The notes under the pieces are model-generated. The model searched no databases. It was not told the DNA's origin and saw only the letters and a program-made list of their open reading frames with translations. From assembly GCA_016745075.1 (NCBI GenBank), contig JADGDD010000001.1, forward strand, positions 63,125-127,124: a DNA stretch of 64,000 nt, written 5' to 3'. This DNA is from Planctomycetota bacterium (GTDB taxonomy: Bacteria; Planctomycetota; UBA11346). Below are positions 50,024 to 58,775 of the stretch, piece by piece. Position 1 is the stretch's first letter; each line of letters starts with the position of its first letter. Position numbers and translations under genes: made by a program.

Positions 50024-52714
50024 ATGACTCATGTAAAGGAATTACATCTTATACCAACAACCCATTGGGACCGTGCATGGTATTGGCCACTGCAACGAAT
50101 GCGAGTGAAGCTTATTGAAATGTTTCAGTCGGTAATGGTTTGTATGCGACAAGACCCACAGTATCAATTTATGATGGACGGTCAGGCGGTTATGCTGGAA
50201 GATTATTTAGAGGTCTGTCCAGAAGATCGCCAAGAATTAATGGGTTATGTACAAGCTGGGCGCTTGCAGATAGGCCCGCTTTATGTTTTGCCCGATTCGT
50301 ATTGCACTGGTGGTGAATCGTTGATTCGTAATTATCTCTTCGGTTCAGAAATAGCAGAGCAGATGGGGGGCACTGTTCCTCGTATGATGCATATGCCCGA
50401 TTCTTTTGGTTTTATCCCGTCTATGCCAATGTTGGTGCAGGGATTAGGATTAGATTCTTTTGCTTTTATGCGTGGAGTTGATGGAAACGTAGACCCTGAA
50501 TTGCGTTTATTTCAATGGAGTTGTCCAGACGGAAGCTGTATTCCTGTTTTACGTTTACAGCATGGATACGGTAACGCAGCATTTTTAGGTCGTAAAAATC
50601 CAGGAATCCTGTTTGACTGTGATATTCAGAAAGCCGTTCCGCAATTACTTGAATGTTGTGATACGCAAGTTGATGGCTATCCAAAACCGTATGTTTTATT
50701 TGCAGGCATTGATCATCATATACCACAAAAAGAGCTCTCAGAAATTCGCGAGCAGGCCAATACAGAGAACAGTGACTATCATATACAGTATTCCAATTGG
50801 GATAATGTAGTCGAAGATATTGTTACCCAGGATATGAGTGATTGGGTTCAGTATAGTGGTGAATTACATGGCCATGGAGCGGCAAGTATTTTAGGTGGAA
50901 CTGTTACTGCTCGGATACAGCTTAAAATAAAAAACGCAGAAATAGAACGCGCTTTATGTTCTGTGGTAGAACCTTTAGATGCAGCGGTGGCCTTACTTGG
51001 TGGAGCAGATCCAGCAGGTAAAGTACTGCGAGCGGCTTGGAAAAATTTACTCAAAGTACATCCACATGATGACATAACTGGGTGTAGTGTTGATAAGGTG
51101 CACGATGATGATGAGTATTTATTAGGAGAAGCTGAAGATGCAGCGGATGCGGTTCGTCGTCGTATGATTCATACGCTGCAAGAAGTAGTTGGTGGTTATG
51201 AAGAAGGAGAAAATCGGTACGGATTTTTTATTGTAAACCTTCAGCCATATGCTCGTACTTGTCGCTTTGCGGTAACCTGTGACGCAGAAGGACGGCAGCA
51301 ATGGGGCGATGAACAACTTCCAGAGCATTTTATTCTGGTTGATGAAGCAGGCACAGAACTGCCAGCTTGTGAATTAGAACGAGGAATCTCTGAAGAACAC
51401 CCACATGCATTTATACGCTTAGAGGGAAGTGTCAAATTGCCAGCGATGAGTATACAGCGATATTATTTGCAACCGTGTGAGGTGTCACAGGCACATTGTC
51501 ATCAACATTTAGAAAACAACATCGTGCGGGTCACCGTGCAAAAAAATGGTAGTTTTGATGTGTTGCATAAGCAGACGGGGCAAAGCTTTGATGGTGTATC
51601 GCTCTTCTCAAATCAAGGGGATATTGGTGACTCGTATGACTTCTGTGATATTATTGGCGATCATGAGCAGCTCTTCACCAATGCCTCTTTCGATCTGACG
51701 GAAATGCCCAGTTTATCTGGTTATCAAATTTTAAGGTTAACGGGCGAGCTTATCGTGCCACAAACATCAGATCGTAAAGGCCGCTCCGCAGAAAAAGTCA
51801 GCTTGCCAATGAAGATCACATTATCGTTAGCACCAGACAGTGCGGACGTGCATGTTGAATATGCTTATACCAATACTGCGGCAGACCATCGTCTACGTCT
51901 GAATATCTTGCCGCCATTCCCTGTTACTGAGGTGCGTGCCGGTATTAAATATAATGAAGTCACAACGGCTGTTTATCCGCAGCCAGAACCAGCACAGAAT
52001 CAATGTGACGCGGAGGGGCTTTTTGACGCAACAATCATGGGGAAACAGAAAAAAGATTTCCGCGTTCACCCAGAATTTACGGCAGATCATTTTATTGCAG
52101 TAGAAAATGAGCTGGGCGGGCTTGCGATTATGCCAGAATGTCCGGTGAATTATGAATTAGTAGATGGTGAACAGCAGCGCCTCGCTATTACCATAGTCCG
52201 AGCTATAGGAAAACTGTCTCGTGGTGATATGACCACTCGAACCAATCCAGCCGGTCCAGATATTACCGTATCAGGTGCACAGTTGCTCGGGAAACAAATT
52301 ACCATGCGGTTTACGTACCGCCCGTATGCGGCATCAGAGAAAGCGGATATATTCCGCCAATCAGTGTTACATCGAATGGAACCAGCTACAGGCTTAATAG
52401 AAGGATTTGGTCGCAGCCGTGTATCAGGTAAGGATCTGGTGACATGTTCAATAGATAATGAGGCATTGATACTTAGCGCATTTAAAATAACGCATAAGCG
52501 AGATGCAGTTCTTATTCGCTTTTTCAATCCAACGCCAAGCGAACAGCAGGGGTACTTAACTAGTTGCGCGCACAGTCTCAGTCCATGTGGCTTGAACGAA
52601 AAACGTCTTACAGAAGAAGAAGTCTTATGGCCCTGTGATGGTCGATTTAAACTGACTGTACCAGCATATGGTTTGCGAAGTTTTCTCATGGAATTGCCAG
52701 AATCTATCAATTGA
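50024..52714 (+). CDS. Glycoside hydrolase family 38 alpha-mannosidase
   Basis: An 896-residue retaining alpha-mannosidase, apparently cytosolic since no signal peptide is present. The GH38 catalytic domain opens with LHLIPTTHWDRAWYWP (zinc ligands H14 and D16) and carries the nucleophile Asp126 in MMHMPDSFGFIPSMP. A further zinc site is likely in FAGIDHHIPQ. The middle KVHPHDDITGCSVDKVHDD contains the HDxxxG motif of the helical domain. The C-terminal half is beta-sandwich. It would cleave mannose from oligosaccharides imported by the cell. AGGG lies about 11 nt before the ATG. It is the only intact hydrolase of the cluster. Confidence 0.93.
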   Translation: MTHVKELHLIPTTHWDRAWYWPLQRMRVKLIEMFQSVMVCMRQDPQYQFMMDGQAVMLEDYLEVCPEDRQELMGYVQAGRLQIGPLYVLPDSYCTGGESLIRNYLFGSEIAEQMGGTVPRMMHMPDSFGFIPSMPMLVQGLGLDSFAFMRGVDGNVDPELRLFQWSCPDGSCIPVLRLQHGYGNAAFLGRKNPGILFDCDIQKAVPQLLECCDTQVDGYPKPYVLFAGIDHHIPQKELSEIREQANTENSDYHIQYSNWDNVVEDIVTQDMSDWVQYSGELHGHGAASILGGTVTARIQLKIKNAEIERALCSVVEPLDAAVALLGGADPAGKVLRAAWKNLLKVHPHDDITGCSVDKVHDDDEYLLGEAEDAADAVRRRMIHTLQEVVGGYEEGENRYGFFIVNLQPYARTCRFAVTCDAEGRQQWGDEQLPEHFILVDEAGTELPACELERGISEEHPHAFIRLEGSVKLPAMSIQRYYLQPCEVSQAHCHQHLENNIVRVTVQKNGSFDVLHKQTGQSFDGVSLFSNQGDIGDSYDFCDIIGDHEQLFTNASFDLTEMPSLSGYQILRLTGELIVPQTSDRKGRSAEKVSLPMKITLSLAPDSADVHVEYAYTNTAADHRLRLNILPPFPVTEVRAGIKYNEVTTAVYPQPEPAQNQCDAEGLFDATIMGKQKKDFRVHPEFTADHFIAVENELGGLAIMPECPVNYELVDGEQQRLAITIVRAIGKLSRGDMTTRTNPAGPDITVSGAQLLGKQITMRFTYRPYAASEKADIFRQSVLHRMEPATGLIEGFGRSRVSGKDLVTCSIDNEALILSAFKITHKRDAVLIRFFNPTPSEQQGYLTSCAHSLSPCGLNEKRLTEEEVLWPCDGRFKLTVPAYGLRSFLMELPESIN

Positions 52715-52831
52715 CCATATTTTGACCTTTCGGCTTCTTCTCATAGTCATAGAGTGTGCTCATAATTAAAGGTGTGCCGTGATTTGTAGATGCAGAACAA
52801 GTGCCACCAAAAGAGACGAGGTAGAACATCT

Positions 52832-53629
52832 ATGCCAGCATCATTTGTAGGAAAACGAGTTATCGTCACCGGAGCCAGTGGTGGTATCGGAGCGGGCATT
52901 GCCTTAGCCTTTGCGCAAGCGGGAGCACAAGTTGTCGTGCACTATCGCAGTCGAAAAAAAGGAGCAGAACAAACCGCTGCTGATATTCGGGAAGCTGGTG
53001 GTACAGCCGTTTGTGTGTATGCTGATCTACGTGTTGATGAAGATATTGAACAGCTTGTTGCCGAAAGTCTTACAGCTTTTGGTGGTATAGATATTCTGGT
53101 CAATAACGCAGGCATTGTTCATAAAGCTGCCATTTGTGATACTACCACAGAGCAGTGGGATACTGTTCTCAATACGAACCTTCGTGCGCCGATGGCTTTA
53201 TCACGGGCAGTAGCTCAGCACATGATTGCTGAAAAAAACGGTGGAGTTATTCTGAATAATACCAGCATTCACGGTTTTCGTTCAACGCCATATTTTTCTG
53301 CTTATGCCGCATCCAAAGCTGCATTAGATGCCTTTACCCAAGTTGCTGCTTTGGAGTGGGCAGAATATGGTCTACGTGTCAATGCCTTTGCACCAGGTGT
53401 AGTGCCAGTGGAACGGACTGAACAGATTTTACATGAGCAACAAGACCTCTGGATGCCGCATATTCCGCAGCATCGTTTTGGTACACCGGCAGATATTGCT
53501 CACTTGGTACTTTTTCTCGCTAGTTCAGAAGCCAGTTGGATTACTGGACAAATTTATCCCTGCGATGGCGGCATGACCAGTCAATTGAATATGCCTAAGC
53601 GCCCACGACCTGCGCCTCCACAAGAATAA
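52832..53629 (+). CDS. Short-chain dehydrogenase/reductase
   Basis: A 265-residue NAD(P)-dependent oxidoreductase of the classical SDR type. VIVTGASGGIGAGIAL is the TGxxxGIG cofactor motif; ILVNNAGIV the NNAG; Ser in NNTSIHGF and Y-x-x-x-K in YAASKAALDAF form the catalytic set; PCDGGMTSQ closes the fold. ATG 52832 has GAGGT upstream and is preferred over 52790. The tail MPKRPRPAPPQE is unusual and proline-rich. Position after the mannosidase suggests a sugar or polyol substrate, but the 117-nt gap allows separate transcription. Confidence 0.92.
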   Translation: MPASFVGKRVIVTGASGGIGAGIALAFAQAGAQVVVHYRSRKKGAEQTAADIREAGGTAVCVYADLRVDEDIEQLVAESLTAFGGIDILVNNAGIVHKAAICDTTTEQWDTVLNTNLRAPMALSRAVAQHMIAEKNGGVILNNTSIHGFRSTPYFSAYAASKAALDAFTQVAALEWAEYGLRVNAFAPGVVPVERTEQILHEQQDLWMPHIPQHRFGTPADIAHLVLFLASSEASWITGQIYPCDGGMTSQLNMPKRPRPAPPQE

Positions 53630-53672
53630 AAGAAAGTAGGGAACCTTTTACCATCGGCTTCGTTAAAGGTAT

Positions 53673-54227
53673 ATGAAAACAGCATATACCATAGCTTCTC
53701 CCTGTTTTGAAGACTGGCATACAATGACACCTCAAGAAGGTGGCCGTTATTGTGCCGTTTGTGAAAAAGTAGTTGTCGATTTATCGCAGATGGCTCCCCA
53801 TAAAGTGCAGTCTTTTTTAGATGACACGCGTGCGGTAACACAGACAGAATCAGGGCAAGCGCTAGGCATCTGTGTGCGGGTACGTAAGCAGAAAAGTAAA
53901 CCAGTACGAGGCTCAGTTCTAACAGCAGGTATGGCAGCTATGTTGGCTTTTGGCGGGCAGGGGTGCTCAGATACGTCTATTCCAGTTGAAGGAACCTCTG
54001 ATACTCCTAAACCAGTGGAACAGAGAACACCTGCGGACAATGCTCTAGATAACACGAACGAAGATGAATTGATCGAACCTTATTGTATTGAAATTGGTGA
54101 AATCATAGTGGATGAGCCGATTGAAATTGAAAATGTCAAAAATACCTCCGACCAAATCATAATGGGAACAGTCGCTCCTGTAAAAAGGCCAATTATTACA
54201 GATACTCCACCACAGAGTAATCAATGA
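53673..54227 (+). CDS. Membrane/lipoprotein-like protein with N-terminal Cys-rich C-W-M-C-C motif
   Basis: A 184-residue protein. The N-terminus (about 10-50) carries SPCFEDWHTMTPQEGGRYCA, then CEKVVVDLSQMAPHKVQSFL. This C-x3-W-x2-M-x6-G-R-x-C-x2-C-x-K-x-V-x-D pattern is familiar from N-termini of Bacteroidota cell-surface proteins, where it is presumed to bind metal, and is not commonly noted in PVC bacteria. A hydrophobic segment (VLTAGMAAMLAFGGQGC, about 85-101) ends in a lipobox-like GGQGC. The remaining 80 residues are acidic and Thr/Pro-rich. Function unknown. Confidence 0.7.
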   Translation: MKTAYTIASPCFEDWHTMTPQEGGRYCAVCEKVVVDLSQMAPHKVQSFLDDTRAVTQTESGQALGICVRVRKQKSKPVRGSVLTAGMAAMLAFGGQGCSDTSIPVEGTSDTPKPVEQRTPADNALDNTNEDELIEPYCIEIGEIIVDEPIEIENVKNTSDQIIMGTVAPVKRPIITDTPPQSNQ

Positions 54228-54369
54228 TCTCGAACCAGAGAAGACCTGCGTATCTGCGAAAAAATGCTATGATTGAAGCACTTGTGCGCTTTGGACCGTG
54301 TTAACTTTGAACTTGCACACAAAGGTTTCAGCTTAACACTTGGAACTGATTGCAAGGAGAGGTGAGTAT

Positions 54370-55542
54370 ATGGGCTTGTGGGATAAAATACGCGGCGAAT
54401 TTATTGACATTATTGAGTGGATTGATGATCCTGGTAACGTCTTGGTGCATCGCTTTGAGCGTTATAATAATGAAATAAAAAACGGTGCGCAGTTAATTGT
54501 ACGTGAAGGGCAGGTCGCAGTATTTGTTCGAGAAGGTAAATTGGCTGATGTTTTTAATCCCGGAACCTATGAATTAAAAACCGAGAATTTACCAATCCTT
54601 TCTACCTTGGCTGGTTGGAAATATGGTTTTGATAGCCCCTTTAAAGCGGAAGTTTACTTTGTGAGCACCCGTAAAATGACCGATCAAAAATGGGGAACCA
54701 AAAATCCAGTAATGTTGCGGGACCCAGAATTTGGTCCAGTACGTTTACGCGCTTTTGGGAGTTATGAATTTCGTGTGAGCGAACCAACTGTATTTATTCA
54801 AGATGTGGTTGGCACCGATGGTAATTTTACCGCAGATGAAATTAGCACCCAGTTGCGTAATATTGTCGTTTCACGTTTCCCAGATGCCTTGGGTGAAGCA
54901 AAAATACCTGTTTTAGATTTAGCGGCAAATTATGATGAATTAGGCGATGTTGTTTGCGGTCGTATTTCAGAAGAGTTTTTGAAGTACGGTATAGAACTCA
55001 CAAAATTACTGGTTGAAAATATCTCCTTACCAGAAGCAGTAGAAAAAGCCTTAGACACACGTTCCAGCATGGGTGTTATCGGCAACATGCAGCAATTCCA
55101 ACAATACCAAGCAGGCCAAGCTATGATGGAAGCCGCAGGTAATGAAGGTGTGGGTGGTCTTGCCGCAGGGGGGATGGCCGCAGGCATGGGTTTTGGTATG
55201 GCTGGCGCAATGGCAGGTGCAATGGCTCCTGGCCAAGCTCCTGCTCCTCAACCTGTCGCTGCTACACCGCCACCAATGCCAGGGGCAGCCGCAGCGCCAC
55301 CACCGTTACCAACAGCTAAGCAGTATCATGTGTCAGTAAATGGACAGCAGGCCGGACCATATACCAGCAGTCATATGGAACAGTACGCCAAGGCCGGACA
55401 AATTACTGGAGAGACTTTAGTGTGGGCAGAAGGCATGCCATCATGGCTGCCAGCACAGCAAGTACCTGAGCTGGCAGCTCTATTTGGCGGCGATAGTTCA
55501 TTCCCACCTCCGCCTCCTCCACCACCACCGCCATCTCTGTAA
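54370..55542 (+). CDS. SPFH/Band-7 domain protein with GYF_2 domain
   Basis: A 390-residue protein of the YdjI-like SPFH family. AAGGAGAGGTG precedes ATG 54370. The SPFH domain (about 1-240) begins GLWDKIRGEFIDIIEWIDDP and contains QLIVREGQVAVFVREGKLAD, FNPGTYELKTENLPIL and EFRVSEPTVFIQDVVG. It is followed by a Gly/Ala/Met-rich flexible region (about 265-300), a GYF_2 domain (about 326-380; YHVSVNGQQAGPYTSSHMEQ, WAEGMPSWLPAQQVPELAAL) and a poly-proline tail (10 consecutive Pro). GYF domains bind proline-rich peptides, so the tail could bind its own or a neighbour's GYF. It lies 73 nt before the zinc-ribbon membrane gene, its usual partner. Confidence 0.9.
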   Translation: MGLWDKIRGEFIDIIEWIDDPGNVLVHRFERYNNEIKNGAQLIVREGQVAVFVREGKLADVFNPGTYELKTENLPILSTLAGWKYGFDSPFKAEVYFVSTRKMTDQKWGTKNPVMLRDPEFGPVRLRAFGSYEFRVSEPTVFIQDVVGTDGNFTADEISTQLRNIVVSRFPDALGEAKIPVLDLAANYDELGDVVCGRISEEFLKYGIELTKLLVENISLPEAVEKALDTRSSMGVIGNMQQFQQYQAGQAMMEAAGNEGVGGLAAGGMAAGMGFGMAGAMAGAMAPGQAPAPQPVAATPPPMPGAAAAPPPLPTAKQYHVSVNGQQAGPYTSSHMEQYAKAGQITGETLVWAEGMPSWLPAQQVPELAALFGGDSSFPPPPPPPPPPSL

Positions 55543-55615
55543 AGACCGAGTTGAGTACTGAAGAGGTGTGATGATATATTCATCTCTTCTTGTTTGTTAT
55601 GCTGAGGACATACCT

Positions 55616-56722
55616 ATGAGTGAAGACGTACAAAATCAAGATGAACAAGAAGAGAGTGGCGTAGCCATGTCTCAGTACCCCTGTGGTGATTGCGGGGCAT
55701 CGTTAGAATTTAAACCAGGAGCAGATAGTTTAACCTGTCCGTATTGCCAATCAGTAACTGCTATTGAGAATAGTGGCGAAGCGGTTGAAGAAAAAGATTA
55801 TCGTGATGTTTTAAGAGCGTTAGAATCAGCAGAGGCGACCACAGAGGTACTGGTGGTTCAGTGCCAGACTTGTGCGGCAACCATTGATAAGCCAGAACAT
55901 ATTACGTCTCTTGATTGTCCGTATTGTGGTTCTGCTATTGTGCTGTCGGATAAGTCGGAAAGTCGCATTCAACCAAAATCTTTATTGCCCTTTGATGTGG
56001 GGTCGAATAAGGCCTTAGAATTATTTAAAGAATGGATTCAAAGCCGCTGGTTTGCGCCCAATGCTCTTAAGCAATACGCTCGTGTTGATCAAAAATTACA
56101 GGGTCTGTATGTTCCCCATTGGACCTATGATAGTAATACTCGTACTCGTTATCATGGGCAACGTGGTGATAATTACACTGTTACTCGCAAGGGCTCTGAT
56201 GGAAAAACACGTACTGAAACCAAAACACGTTGGCATAGTGTGAGCGGAACCGTGTATGTTTCTTTTGATGATGTATTGGTATTGGGCAGTCGCTCATTGC
56301 CACAAAAATATGCAGAAGCGTTAGAGCCGTGGGATTTGCAAAACTTGGTTCCCTATAGTGATGATTATCTGGCAGGTTTTTCCTGTGAGCAATATCAGGT
56401 TGATGTGGAAGGTGGTTTTGGTCGAGCAAAAGAGCTCATGAAACCAACGATTGAACGAAAAATAGAATACGATATTGGCGGTGATAAACAGCGTATTTCA
56501 TCCATGAGCAGCGTTTATAATGACATCACTTTTAAGCATATTTTATTACCAGTATGGATGTGTGCTTATCGTTATGAAGGAGAGGTCTACCGCTTCTTAA
56601 TTAACGCTCGCACTGGAGAAGTCCAAGGCGAACGCCCTTGGAGCTGGATAAAAATTGCTCTCGCAACTATTGTTGTTCTGGCAATTATTGGCGGTATTAT
56701 CTGGATGGTACAGCAGGGTTAA
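55616..56722 (+). CDS. Zinc-ribbon membrane protein (TFIIB-type ribbons), SPFH partner
   Basis: A 368-residue protein. GAGGAC precedes ATG 55616, preferred over the in-frame upstream start. Two zinc ribbons are visible in the N-terminal 110 residues: YPCGDCGASLEFKPGADSLT then CPYC, and VQCQTCAATIDKPEHITSLD then CPYC. A large soluble middle follows (LPFDVGSNKALELFKEWIQS, YVPHWTYDSNTRTRYHGQRG). One membrane helix closes the protein (about 343-364, IALATIVVLAIIGGIIWMV). It often occurs beside SPFH/GYF genes, as here. A role in membrane microdomain or protein quality control is inferred; no enzyme motif is seen. Confidence 0.85.
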   Translation: MSEDVQNQDEQEESGVAMSQYPCGDCGASLEFKPGADSLTCPYCQSVTAIENSGEAVEEKDYRDVLRALESAEATTEVLVVQCQTCAATIDKPEHITSLDCPYCGSAIVLSDKSESRIQPKSLLPFDVGSNKALELFKEWIQSRWFAPNALKQYARVDQKLQGLYVPHWTYDSNTRTRYHGQRGDNYTVTRKGSDGKTRTETKTRWHSVSGTVYVSFDDVLVLGSRSLPQKYAEALEPWDLQNLVPYSDDYLAGFSCEQYQVDVEGGFGRAKELMKPTIERKIEYDIGGDKQRISSMSSVYNDITFKHILLPVWMCAYRYEGEVYRFLINARTGEVQGERPWSWIKIALATIVVLAIIGGIIWMVQQG

Positions 56723-56748
56723 TTGCAAGTCTCGGTGTATATACAGCC

Positions 56749-57903
56749 TTAACGTTTTTCACCTTTTTCGATTATTTCATCTTGTCTCTGTGTGGGTTTG
56801 TATAATGGCAAACCATGTCGGCCGAGTACAAGGCTCATAGATACGGCCATTGGTCCTATAATAAGGCCGGTAGGACCAAATGCTAACAGTCCACCAACGA
56901 GACCGAGGAAGAGGAAAAAACTCATCCATGCTTCGTTACCGTATTCTATGCGGAGTTTCCAGCGATGGAGAAGCAAGTTAATGACGTAGTGTGAACTCAC
57001 GCTGCCCAAGGCAATGCACAGCGCGCCTAAGTAATCACCAATGCTCCAAGAAATAACAGCAAGTGGTAACCAGACAATAGTAATGCCAACAAGCGGTAGC
57101 AGACTCATCAGTGCAGCAATAAGAGCTACAATCATAAAGGGGTGGCCGCCAGCATTCCATGCAATAAAACCAACTAAGCTTCCTTTGGCAATGGCGCGGC
57201 CAAGGGTGCTCAGCAAAAGTTGTTGGGCAACAGCAGCATGTTGCCGAACCATGGTATCACTCATTTTTTTAGTGAGTGGCGTGTGTTCTAAAATGGTACG
57301 TATAAGAACGGGGCCATGAGCATAACAGAACACCATGCAAACCAGTGCTAAAATATATTCTGCAATTTGACTTGACCCTCTGAACAAGAATTTCAAAAAA
57401 GTCGGGCCAAGGTTGTGAGCGGTATCAATCCACGAACGCACAGAAGCAACAACCTGATCGGTTGGAATATTGAGCTTCTCATAAATTCGGTTAAGTTCCT
57501 CGGTTTGTGTACCGACATAGGAACAAATGCGGTCGGTAGAGTCCTCTGTTTGCATAAGTGCATCAAGCAACAGTGAAAAAGCTTCTGGTATGGAGTGAAG
57601 AGAACTAATCAGCAATAAAAAGAGAGGGCTTATGACTAATAGTACCAAGGTCATAACTGCACAAATACCAGCAATTTGTCTGCGTGCTGCATCAGGAGCA
57701 AAGCTTATTATTTTACGCAGGAGTCGGTCGTACGGAAGAAATAAAACATGATAGGTGAGTGCCGCAGTGGCAGCTGAAAGGAGTAGTGGATTACGCAGTG
57801 GTGTTAACACTATAAAGAGCAGACTTATTCCGCCAGCCAGCAAAGCTAAAAGAAATATATGCGGGAGCCAGCGGCGAATACTTTCAACGGGTGGAGTTGA
57901 CAT
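56749..57903 (-). CDS. AI-2E family transporter (PF01594 permease)
   Basis: A 384-residue polytopic membrane protein. Hydrophobic segments cluster as in the family: HIFLLALLAGGISLLFIVLT, LLSAATAALTYHVLFLPYD, ICAVMTLVLLVISPLFLLLI, then a long soluble loop (about 115-175), and four or five more helices ending with SFFLFLGLVGGLLAFGPTGL. The late block LLPLVGITIVWLPLAVISW matches the conserved P-x-x-G/P segment. Such proteins export small molecules or ions (autoinducer-2, Na+/H+), and substrate cannot be told. Convergent with the zinc-ribbon gene, with only 26 nt between them. No strong ribosome-binding site precedes ATG. Confidence 0.88.
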   Translation of the reverse strand: MSTPPVESIRRWLPHIFLLALLAGGISLLFIVLTPLRNPLLLSAATAALTYHVLFLPYDRLLRKIISFAPDAARRQIAGICAVMTLVLLVISPLFLLLISSLHSIPEAFSLLLDALMQTEDSTDRICSYVGTQTEELNRIYEKLNIPTDQVVASVRSWIDTAHNLGPTFLKFLFRGSSQIAEYILALVCMVFCYAHGPVLIRTILEHTPLTKKMSDTMVRQHAAVAQQLLLSTLGRAIAKGSLVGFIAWNAGGHPFMIVALIAALMSLLPLVGITIVWLPLAVISWSIGDYLGALCIALGSVSSHYVINLLLHRWKLRIEYGNEAWMSFFLFLGLVGGLLAFGPTGLIIGPMAVSMSLVLGRHGLPLYKPTQRQDEIIEKGEKR

Positions 57904-57951
57904 GGCTTGTTGTTTTCGTTTTGTAACAGCTGGGTTGCTGTGTCGGTAAGG

Positions 57952-58728
57952 CTATCGACCGTATTTTAAACGTTCAGCAAGCGTGTCATCAAGCATCGGG
58001 TTAGAAAGGATGTCTTTAATGGTTGGGCCAGAATCGTATTCTACACGGACAAAGCGAACAATAGGTGATGCCGTATCATTGTTATCGATCACTACATAAG
58101 ATGCACGGGTATCTTTATCTCGTGGTTGTCCAACCGAGCCTACATTTATTAAGGCCTTTTCATCGGGCTCAATAAAATAGGTGTTGCCAAAGAGGTCTTT
58201 GGGTAAGGTGAACGTTTTATTTTCTAAGAATACACCTGGCACGTGAGTATGGCCAATAAAACAGAGATGTTCAAAGCGAGAAAAAATATCATCCATTTTT
58301 TCCGTACTACGGCATTCACGCGGTAAAACATATTCTTTGGTTGGATCACGTGGGGACGCGTGGACAAAGAAGAAATTCCCTGCCCGGGCCTGTGTTTTTA
58401 ATGAACCAAAAAAAGACCATCGGCGTTCACGCATTGCTTCATCGCCATCAGTTTTCAGAAAGTCGCGGGTCCAATTAATCGCATTTTTTGCGCGTGGGTT
58501 AAAGTTCGCGGCTTCGTTTGGATCAAGCAGTGCTTCTTCATGATTGCCCATCAACATAGCGGAACATTTTTGTTGGATGAGGTCAATGCAACGCCCTGGA
58601 TGAGGACCATAACCAACTACGTCACCAAGACAGATGATGCGGTCTACACCCTGACTTTCAATATCTGCCATAACGGCTTGCAGTGCCATGATGTTGGCAT
58701 GAATGTCACTAATGAGTGCTATCCGCAT
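57952..58728 (-). CDS. Metallophosphoesterase (YfcE/ApaH-like calcineurin fold)
   Basis: A 258-residue phosphodiesterase/phosphatase with a two-metal site. The five motifs are clear: D-x-H in RIALISDIHANIMAL, GD in IICLGDVVGYGPHPG, GNHE in MLMGNHEEAL, H in FFVHASPRDP and GHTH in CFIGHTHVPG. ALINVGSVGQPRD closes the sheet. It is cytosolic, single-domain and normal in length. The substrate cannot be deduced; diadenosine polyphosphates or cyclic nucleotides are typical for relatives. Separated by 48 nt from both neighbours on the same strand. Confidence 0.92.
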   Translation of the reverse strand: MRIALISDIHANIMALQAVMADIESQGVDRIICLGDVVGYGPHPGRCIDLIQQKCSAMLMGNHEEALLDPNEAANFNPRAKNAINWTRDFLKTDGDEAMRERRWSFFGSLKTQARAGNFFFVHASPRDPTKEYVLPRECRSTEKMDDIFSRFEHLCFIGHTHVPGVFLENKTFTLPKDLFGNTYFIEPDEKALINVGSVGQPRDKDTRASYVVIDNNDTASPIVRFVRVEYDSGPTIKDILSNPMLDDTLAERLKYGR

Positions 58729-58775
58729 AGTATGATAGTGTTAGTTGAGGGGGCTAGCGCAAGTGTCTGTTTGCA

